Below are positions 55,719 through 64,000 of a stretch of 64,000 bases of DNA, one piece after another (within the stretch, counting starts at the first letter, position 1; each line of letters starts with the position of its first letter). The DNA is from Hybos culiciformis (lineage: Eukaryota; Arthropoda; Insecta; Diptera; Hybotidae): the NCBI GenBank assembly GCA_964007475.1, contig OZ023274.1:86385936-86449935 (forward strand). Direction: 5' to 3'. The notes under the pieces are model-generated. The model saw only the letters and a program-made list of their open reading frames with translations, was not told where the DNA came from and searched no databases. The position numbers and the translations under genes are program-made.

Positions 55719-58378
55719 AAGAAATACATATGTAAGTTTTGGTAAACAAACATTACAATTTACAATACATTACAATTTAAAATGAATTAATTAAAAATAT
55801 TGTGTACATAAAAATAAACAAATCCACATTGTAGTGTAGGCAGAGTCTATAATAAATAAGGGTATGTTTATGTTGGAGTTGCTATGAACAATATAAGAGC
55901 TTAAAATGAACCATAAAAAGAATCCTGATATCTATAGCTTTTGTACTTACTTATAGTAAAGAAGAAAGCATAATTTATTAAGGAAAATAAAGAAAATTTA
56001 ATACTTAATCAGCGATACTAGAAAAGAAAATAATGTTGGGTTTTAACACTGATTTTATCATTTGTCACAGCTCTAATAGCTTATCAAAAAAATATTCCTA
56101 CATAAGTATTACAAAGAGTATATTATATTATACGAATTTATTTATAAATCATTATTGATCACTACATTATGAATAGATTTTTTTTTTTATTCTTTCAAAT
56201 ATTACATATTATCTATGCTATAGTAATTAATATAAAGCTGATATTGTGTACTTAATAATTGCTCTTATTATTTTTATTGTTCAACATAATAAAAAAATCC
56301 ACTTTAAAAAAAGGATGTATTCATTTCAATCACATAATAAATACATATACTGCAAGGCGTAAAGTAGTTATTATCTGTATTATTTGAACTTCAAGAATAT
56401 ATTTTTTTTTAAATTGCACATTTCCTTGTTTATTTAACATATACCTAGAAACAAATAATAAAAAAAATGCATAATATCCTTGGTCTTGAGATTATTATAA
56501 TAAAAAATCACCCGGAAGCCAAATAACCTTTGAAAAAAGCTTTTTCTATTATATGTCATTTACAAACATAAAAAAGTACATAGATTCATACAGATACATA
56601 CAATTAAATATAGTTCTTTAAAAAAAAAGTATCTTTTTCTCTGATAAACGTGCTCATTGCACATCTATATTATAATAACTGTATATGTATCTAAGCTTAT
56701 TGAAAAATTGTACACGCTTTTTTTTTTAATGTAAAAATTGTAACATGTATACAAAATATAAAATTGATTCCAAAATTACAACCTTATTCAAGGTTTACAA
56801 GGGATGTTTTGAAGATGTTTTCGTTGGTTTTTTTTTGTTAAATTTATATTTGAAATACATTTGTTTTTAATAATGTGGATTGGTCCTTTTGTAATGTGTC
56901 TTTAAAAAAAGTTGCATATTACTAAGTCTGGCAATACAGCAAGGTTCAAAACTGTTGATAATAAATTTCTTAAAAAGTAAAAAACAATTATGTATTTATA
57001 TCTCATTGAAAGTGTCTAATGAAAACCAATAAGCTCCCGACTTTTTAATTACAAAAAAATAAAACAAAGCCAAATCTTATCTTCTCAAAAATTACTCATT
57101 CAAGAGAGAACGCATCTGGCAGATTATTTATTTTTTTTTTGCGTCACTAGAAAAATTGTGTTTTTGATAGAGGAGACAAATAAGAAATAACGTGATATGA
57201 AGTGAAGAATTATAAACAAAATTTTTTTTATTTTATGATAAATATCAATAAACGTAGTTAGATTTAAAAAAACATATTTATTTAATAGCCAATTTTAGAA
57301 ACAACGTTCACATGTATATAAACTCTTTGTATTTTATATAAATATTTTACTATATTTTGTATATAAGTATACAAAGTAAGTATTAAAAGTATACAAGTAT
57401 TAAAAGTATATGATGTAGAACAGTGTACCTCATAAATTAAATATGAGGCCCGTTTTCAATATTTCGATTTATGTAAAACAATTTTTCAATTTCCAATTAT
57501 TAAAATTTTCATCAAAATCCAATTTCAGCTCTCAGTTCAAATTCTTTGGTCATGATCGGGACTAACCATTTTTTTATTGTTTTCAGCTGAAGGTTTTTAT
57601 CTCCGGTGTCCGGACTCAAAGAATATAATGCTTTAGTTTGGACGAAAGTGATTGCGGATATTTTGGCACTGATACGATCTAAATTGGCCGAGTAGTTTGA
57701 TAGTATAAACATTTTAGTGTGCGGCGGACAGAAGGACGCCGGACAATGAAAATATATAAGTATAGTCAATGAAACGAAAATATTTTAAAATTACGGATTA
57801 AGACAATTTTAATATAACCTGATTATTATATATTTGATATACATATTTATCATAAGAAAATTTTAAAATAAATGACTCAGTGAAACAATTTCTTTCTTTA
57901 AAGAAAACCAAAGATAGTGTGAAAGAAAGCAATATAGTAAAATTGATAAGAAGCTGTTCATAATTCTTTTTGCAATTGTTAATTGTATGCTCATTCGAGT
58001 TTTATACTTTTTTCGATGTATAAAAACTATTGTTTTTAACTTTTTTTACCGCCAAATACAATACATGATAGTTTATTTACAAATTGACTATTTTTCAGAA
58101 TTTGCAATTGTTTTTGAGCAACTCTTAATGAAAAATTAAAATTGAATATTTCTCATGAAAATCATGAGAAAATAATAGTTTTATGACGACCTATGTAAAT
58201 TACAAAAAAAAAAAAAAACCGATAAAAATTTAAATCAATTACACGTTTTTTATATTTTCATTTTTATTTATATACCTACATAGAATATTTTTAATTATTG
58301 ATTATAAAATAATTTAAATTATTATTCACTATATTATTGTAATTGTAAAAGGGTTTTAATGCGCATGTCTTCGGTAAG
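55719..58378. other. AT-rich spacer
   Basis: No gene recognised. The minus-strand 85-codon frame at 57512-57769 sits in a GC-richer patch (CGGACACCGGAG, GTCCGGCGTCCTTCTGTCCG) that reads more like a decayed repeat than a protein and shows no domain motif. Confidence 0.5.
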
Positions 58379-58521
58379 TTGTATTTACATTCGCAAATTT
58401 AGCTCGGTAAATGGTCCATTACATGCATCAATACACATGCAATTATAGAGGAATGTAAATTGTATTTACATTTCCCTGTGATGTAAATTGTATTTACATT
58501 GCTCTATATTGTATTTACATT
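58379..58521 (+). repeat. Four copies of TTGTATTTACATT
   Basis: The 13-mer occurs at about 58379, 58460, 58488 and 58509. The second and third copies are preceded by ATGTAAA, making the 19-bp palindrome ATGTAAATTGTATTTACAT twice. Spacing is irregular. Confidence 0.8.
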
Positions 58522-58627
58522 CTTCATTTTCAACTGCGTAATACTATAAACAAAAATAATATCACTCACACTCACAATATTTCAATACAGACAAATACCA
58601 AAAAAAAAAAAAAATTGCAAATGTATA

Positions 58628-58841
58628 CCTCTCACATGCATCATATCAATGTCAATCAAAGCTTAGTTTATAATGCTAAAATCTAAATTTTCCCTCTGAG
58701 CTAATCTATATTTTCCCTCTGAGCAAACAAAAAAAAAAAAAAGAACCAATAAAAAAATACGCGGCTATTTTTTTTTTTTCTAAAAAGCGGCCAGTCGATC
58801 AGTCGATGAATTTTCTTAACATGTGTTTCAATCTACTATTT
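58628..58841. repeat. Diverged relative of the 59.5-kb palindromic element
   Basis: The left edge CCTCTCACATGCA (58628) and right edge ATTTTCTTAACATGTGTTTC followed by AATCTACTATT (58810-58840) match the corresponding edges of the element at 59483-59698. The interior differs and contains a two-copy ATTTTCCCTCTGAGC repeat (about 58687-58725). Confidence 0.45.
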
Positions 58842-59233
58842 TTAAAGGATCTTCGAACCTCTACTACTAAATTTTTAAACGAGTGTGGTTGGATTTTAGT
58901 ACAAAAATTTAAACCACACTTCAAAAATTGGACTTATTTTTATTCAAAAAAACAAAATGAATAAAAATAGAACAATGGTAACCCTGAAAATATATTTGTT
59001 GTCATTATAAAGTTTGCTGTGATTGTCAAATGTCAAGTAAGAATTTTTTTTTCTTCTATCAACAAACAAAGAAAATGGCAGCATCAAGGAGATTATTTAT
59101 TGTAAATATAAATTATAATTATATAATTATTATTTGATTTTATTTTTAATTATAAAAAAAATAATTATAAAATTATTATTATTTTTTTTAATAATTAAAA
59201 ATAAAATTAAGTAAAATTTAAGAAGACCATTAT

Positions 59234-59364
59234 TTCCTAAAATAATAAAAAAAAAATTAGTAATTTTTCTAAAAAAAAATTATTCGATTTTTTTTTTTGC
59301 AAAAAAGAAAATGAATAATTTTTTTTTGGAAAAATTACTAATTTTTTTTTTAATATTTTAGGAA
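59234..59364. repeat. AT-rich hairpin (131 bp)
   Basis: TTCCTAAAATAATA...ATTAGTAATTTTTC...AATTATTC on the left is mirrored by GAATAATT...GAAAAATTACTAAT...TATTTTAGGAA on the right. Another AT-only hairpin lies just upstream at about 59125-59210. Confidence 0.7.
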
Positions 59365-59504
59365 TCTTCCGGTTTGAAATCATTTCGATAAATAAATAAA
59401 CTTCCTTATTAAATTTTATTTCCTTGCTTCATTTTGAACTTTTTTGTTTATTTTTTTCATTATAAATGTATTGTTTTCAACTCCCTCTCACATGCACATT
59501 AAAG

Positions 59505-59695
59505 CAGTATACAATACATGTTAATCAAATTTGTTATACAGCTCGTTTTGTATACACACAAACATATAGACACTCGTCAATATTATATCACTCGACCTTC
59601 GGTCTCGTGATATAAACATGACTCGTGTCTATGTGTTTGTGTGTATACAAAACTCGCAAGAATAACAAATTTTCTTAAAATGTATTGTAATCTAC
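59505..59695. mobile_element. Near-perfect palindromic element with GACC-TTC-GGTC apex
   Basis: Arms 59511-59596 and 59602-59688 pair around position 59599. Matching blocks include ACAATACAT, AAATTTGTTAT, TTTTGTATACACACAAACAT, AGACACGAGT-type words, ATATCAC and the apex CGACCTTCGGTCTCG. A single strand would fold into one ~85-bp stem. There is no coding capacity. A diverged relative is seen about 850 bp upstream (58628-58841), which supports a repeat family. Confidence 0.8.
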
Positions 59696-59699
59696 TATT

Positions 59700-62600
59700 A
59701 CAAATTAATGTAAACAGTCGATATTGTAATGCGCACGGACTAATAACTATAATAATACATTTACATATTTTAATTGGATTTGATTTTAAATCAGATATTT
59801 TTACAGTGTAGTCATCAAATAATAAACCGTAATCTTAATATAAGTACATACTATGATGATGATGTTTGTTCCTAAATTTATGAAGGGAAAATTTACCTAC
59901 TTCGAGTCATCTGTTAGTAGTTGGTGTCGTTGTCGGTGTATCATTGCAGCTCGATCAATGTACTACAATTAATTTTTTTTAAGGATTTTCATATAAAGGA
60001 TTATTAGGGTTGTGTTTTTATTTTTAAGTGACAGAATCTGGCCAAGGTGGAATTAATTTTTTATTTAACTTTGACAAAATCAAAGTACATATTTAAAAAC
60101 TCAAATAAAAAAAAAAAAAAATCAATATTAAAAATAATAATATTATTTTTTATTTATTACCTTTTGTCTTGTCGTTAACTCATTAGAAATTTTTTTTTTT
60201 TATTATTTTTTAATTGTAATTTTTTTTTTTTATTGAATTAAACAATTAAATTAAGTTATTTTTTTTTTTTGTATATAAAATTTTTCTTTCTATTTTTCTC
60301 TAATTTAATTAAAAGTCAGAAAAAAAAAATCGATTAAAAATTTGTTTTTTTTTTTTTAATATATATATTTTGTTGACCAATTTTTTTTTTTTTTGTAATT
60401 AAAAAAAAAAAAAGTTATATATTTAAAAAATACAAGAACGATAATAGCATATGATTTTTTTTTTGTTTTTTTTTTTTTTTTGATTATATTAAAAGCTTTA
60501 AACTTTTATTATTATTATTAAAAATATTAATTGAACGTTTTTTAATTATAATTTTTAATTTATTATAATAATTTATATCACAGAATTTATTATTACATAT
60601 TATTATATTTTTTTTTCTTTCTACTTAATTCATTTTTTTTTGTTATTATATTTTTTTTTTTATTTAATTATAGATTATTATGTATTTTTATATAATTTTT
60701 TATTCCTAATTATAATTTAAGATTTAATCGAGGATTTAATAAAAATTTAAGGTTCTACTAGATTGTTTTTTTTTTTTGTTTTTTTTTTTTAATGAATATT
60801 GACCTTGGAATTGAGAGCGAAAAAAAACCTAAGCATAATAATTGATTTTTCCCTAAAATTCCTTTTTGTTTTTTTTTAGTGTAATTTTAACGCAAAAACA
60901 GAAACAAAATTTTTTAAATTTGATTAATAGATACTATATTTTTTATTTTTCATTTGTATTATAATAATTGAATAATTTATATTTTATTCATTATAGTATA
61001 TTTTTTATTTTAATTTTTTGTTATTAAAAGGCTACGAGATTTTTTTTTTATCTAATTTGTTCTAGCAATAATATAGAAGCAACGCGCTTATATTAAAAGA
61101 ACCCAAGCAGTATATATTTTAATATTTGTCTTATTTTTAAGAATTGAAAAAATAAATATCTATCTTTTATTTTTTTGTATTTTGGATTATAATTAAATTT
61201 TTCAATAATTTAAAAGCAATTCAAATAAAATCAATAATTTTGTTATTAAATTGTGTTTGTTATATATTTTTTTTAATCATTTATTTTTTTTTTTTTTTTA
61301 AATATAAAATTATAACTTTGATTATTGTTTATTATTATTATTATTATTTATATTTTTTGTGATTATTTTCAAATTTTTTTTTTTATTATTATTATTGAAA
61401 ACATTAAATTCGATTTTTGTTAAAAGAAAAAAAAAAAAATTTTTTTATTTATTTTGATTAAAATTTTTTGTCGTTTTTTTTTTTTTAAATAGTTACGGTA
61501 TTAATTTTAATTAAAAAAAAAAAAATTTACATAAATTTTTTTCTTTCTTTTATTTCTGCAAAGATTACTATTAATGAAAGGCGAAAAAAATATAACAAAT
61601 AAAATAAAAAATCAAAATAAGAGAAATAATTATTTTTTTAAAAAAATTTTTTTTTCCGCTTTTAAAAGTTTTTCAATCAAATCTGGTCTATGAATGGAAT
61701 ATAAAAAATAAAATTGAGAAAAAAAAAGATAATTTTTTTTTCTGTTGTTGTTATACCTATATAATATACAAAAAAAATTTTTTTTTAATACCTATGTAAA
61801 ATAATCTATTGTATTTTTTATATAACGAAATTTTTTTTTAGTGTTGTTTTTCTTTTTTTTTTTTAAATGAAAATATGTATATTAAGTACATATATATTAT
61901 AAACAGCCCCTAGTTGTGGTGCATTAAAAAAGACGCGAAAAAGCTTTTTCTTCTGTAATATATACTTATATAGATATAATAGGAATGGAAAATCTTGATA
62001 CTGGAAAATAGAATTGTATAAATGTGAAAAGAATGAAAGAAAAAACATTTTTTTTTTTTGTAATTATATTTTATGAGTAGGTACACAAATTAATAATAAA
62101 TAATAAAATTTCTGAATGAAAACAATGTAAACGAAAAATAAAATGACAAGAGAAAAAGCTTAATTTTGTATAAAAAAACCTGGGTACATACAATGACAGT
62201 CGCCAAGAGATAAGACGATTTTATTTTTTATGTTTTCCATCCATGTGTCCAAAAATTAGCCATATTTTATTGGAAACAAAATAGTATAGGGTTTTTTATA
62301 ATATTTATAAACAAAAAAGAGTAACTATGATAATTGACAGCCAGATGATATTAAAAGTTATTAAAAAAAAAAGCAGTAATCAGAGCAATGATATATTATT
62401 AGAAATTCGCAAATGTTTTACTTTTTTTTTAAGGTTTATAAAAACACTATGGAACAATATTGTTATAGGTATATATATTTCACATTTTCACACAGCAATC
62501 ATAATCTTTATTTGATAGATCATTAATAAGTTAAGTACGATTTGTTAAAAATTTGCAAAGTTAATCATATCACATTCTGCAATTGAATGACAGATATGTA

Positions 62601-62958
62601 AGTAGATTCGATAGAAAAGTATGTACTTCAAATGATATAAATTCCTTGAAGTTTGAAGAATTCGAGTTCGTTATTATTAAAAGACGTAAGAACCTTAATA
62701 ATTTATCTGATAAGCAGCTGAAGGATCAAAGATAAAACAGTTTATCATTTGCAAATTTAAAAAATAAATCTTTTATAACATATCTTTGAAATATTCCGAA
62801 ATCCTTCAATCACGAAAAATAATTGACTTGTTAGAAAGGTGGAATAAATGCGTTTAGTTAATGAAAAGCCATATTTGTATAAAGACGTTATTTGTATGAT
62901 CAACTTTTTTTTATTATGTTTTGTTTTATAGAAGTGAATATAAAAAGAATATTAAAAA
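59700..62958. other. Homopolymer-dominated spacer before PSMC2
   Basis: From about 59980 to 62100 the sequence is almost entirely A/T with T-tracts of 8-18 bases, and no exon is visible. A GC-richer stretch at about 59880-59965 (CGAGTCATCTGTTAGTAGTT and GTCGTTGTCGGTGTATCATT) could be an untranslated exon or promoter of a gene outside the window; this is only a compositional hint. The PSMC2 3' UTR occupies the right edge. Confidence 0.5.
62910..62915 (-). terminator. Polyadenylation signal of PSMC2
   Basis: TTTATT on the plus strand (AATAAA on the minus strand) lies about 45 nt beyond the PSMC2 stop codon, implying a very short 3' UTR. Confidence 0.6.
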
Positions 62959-63949
<991 letters not shown>

Positions 63950-64000
63950 CTGAAGAAACAAAAGTTTAATTTATTTGAACAACAAATACTGAAAATTTAT

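Noticed and set aside
58379..58521. CRISPR-like array
   Set aside because: Repeats are short and palindromic with irregular spacing in a eukaryotic genome; no cas genes.

Overview
This is a eukaryotic nuclear window and almost certainly comes from an insect or a closely related arthropod. It is very AT-rich, its genes are split by GT-AG introns (many only 58-110 nt), and every recognisable gene has a conserved animal orthologue. The intergenic DNA is full of long T/A homopolymers, ATT/TA microsatellites and short TAGGTA/TACCTA runs. I cannot name the order with confidence. All exon models below come from hand-reading splice sites and checking that the frame continues across each junction.

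Layout. Positions 1-17,580 form a gene desert with homopolymer tracts, one hAT-like MITE remnant (4867-5261), small tandem repeats and microsatellites. A 384-bp GC-rich hAT-type MITE with a perfect 8-bp target duplication lies at 17589-17972. Next are two tightly spaced plus-strand genes: a Pcc1/LAGE3 KEOPS subunit (18120-18503) and PIG-P (18555-19133), only 51 bp apart. A CDKL2-like kinase follows on the plus strand (20692-23242 or 23327). On the minus strand are an SH2D4 adaptor (25034-26844) and the F-box/SPRY ubiquitin-ligase subunit Fsn/FBXO45 (30388-32861). A Tigger/pogo-type MITE (34305-34856) separates Fsn from the divergently oriented E2F partner Dp/TFDP (plus, ten coding exons, 35759-46457). 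The last Dp intron carries a 721-bp hAT MITE with a perfect 8-bp target duplication and a ~1.55-kb inverted repeat with ~660-bp arms. TMEM164 (minus, 48840-51267) follows. An 11.7-kb desert comes next, containing a ~575-bp foldback and a cluster of palindromes at 58.3-59.7 kb. The window ends in the 3' two-thirds of the proteasome ATPase Rpt1/PSMC2 (minus, 62959 to beyond 64000).

The genes do not form one pathway. They are ordinary housekeeping and signalling genes: tRNA t6A synthesis, GPI-anchor synthesis, ubiquitin/proteasome, cell cycle, kinase/SH2 signalling and ether-lipid acylation. Only LAGE3-PIGP suggests co-transcription. I found no convincing new multi-gene system. The best material for a second look is the set of apparently non-autonomous elements with clear termini, above all the GC-rich MITE at 17.6 kb and the large intronic hairpin in Dp, plus alternative splice choices in Dp and CDKL2.
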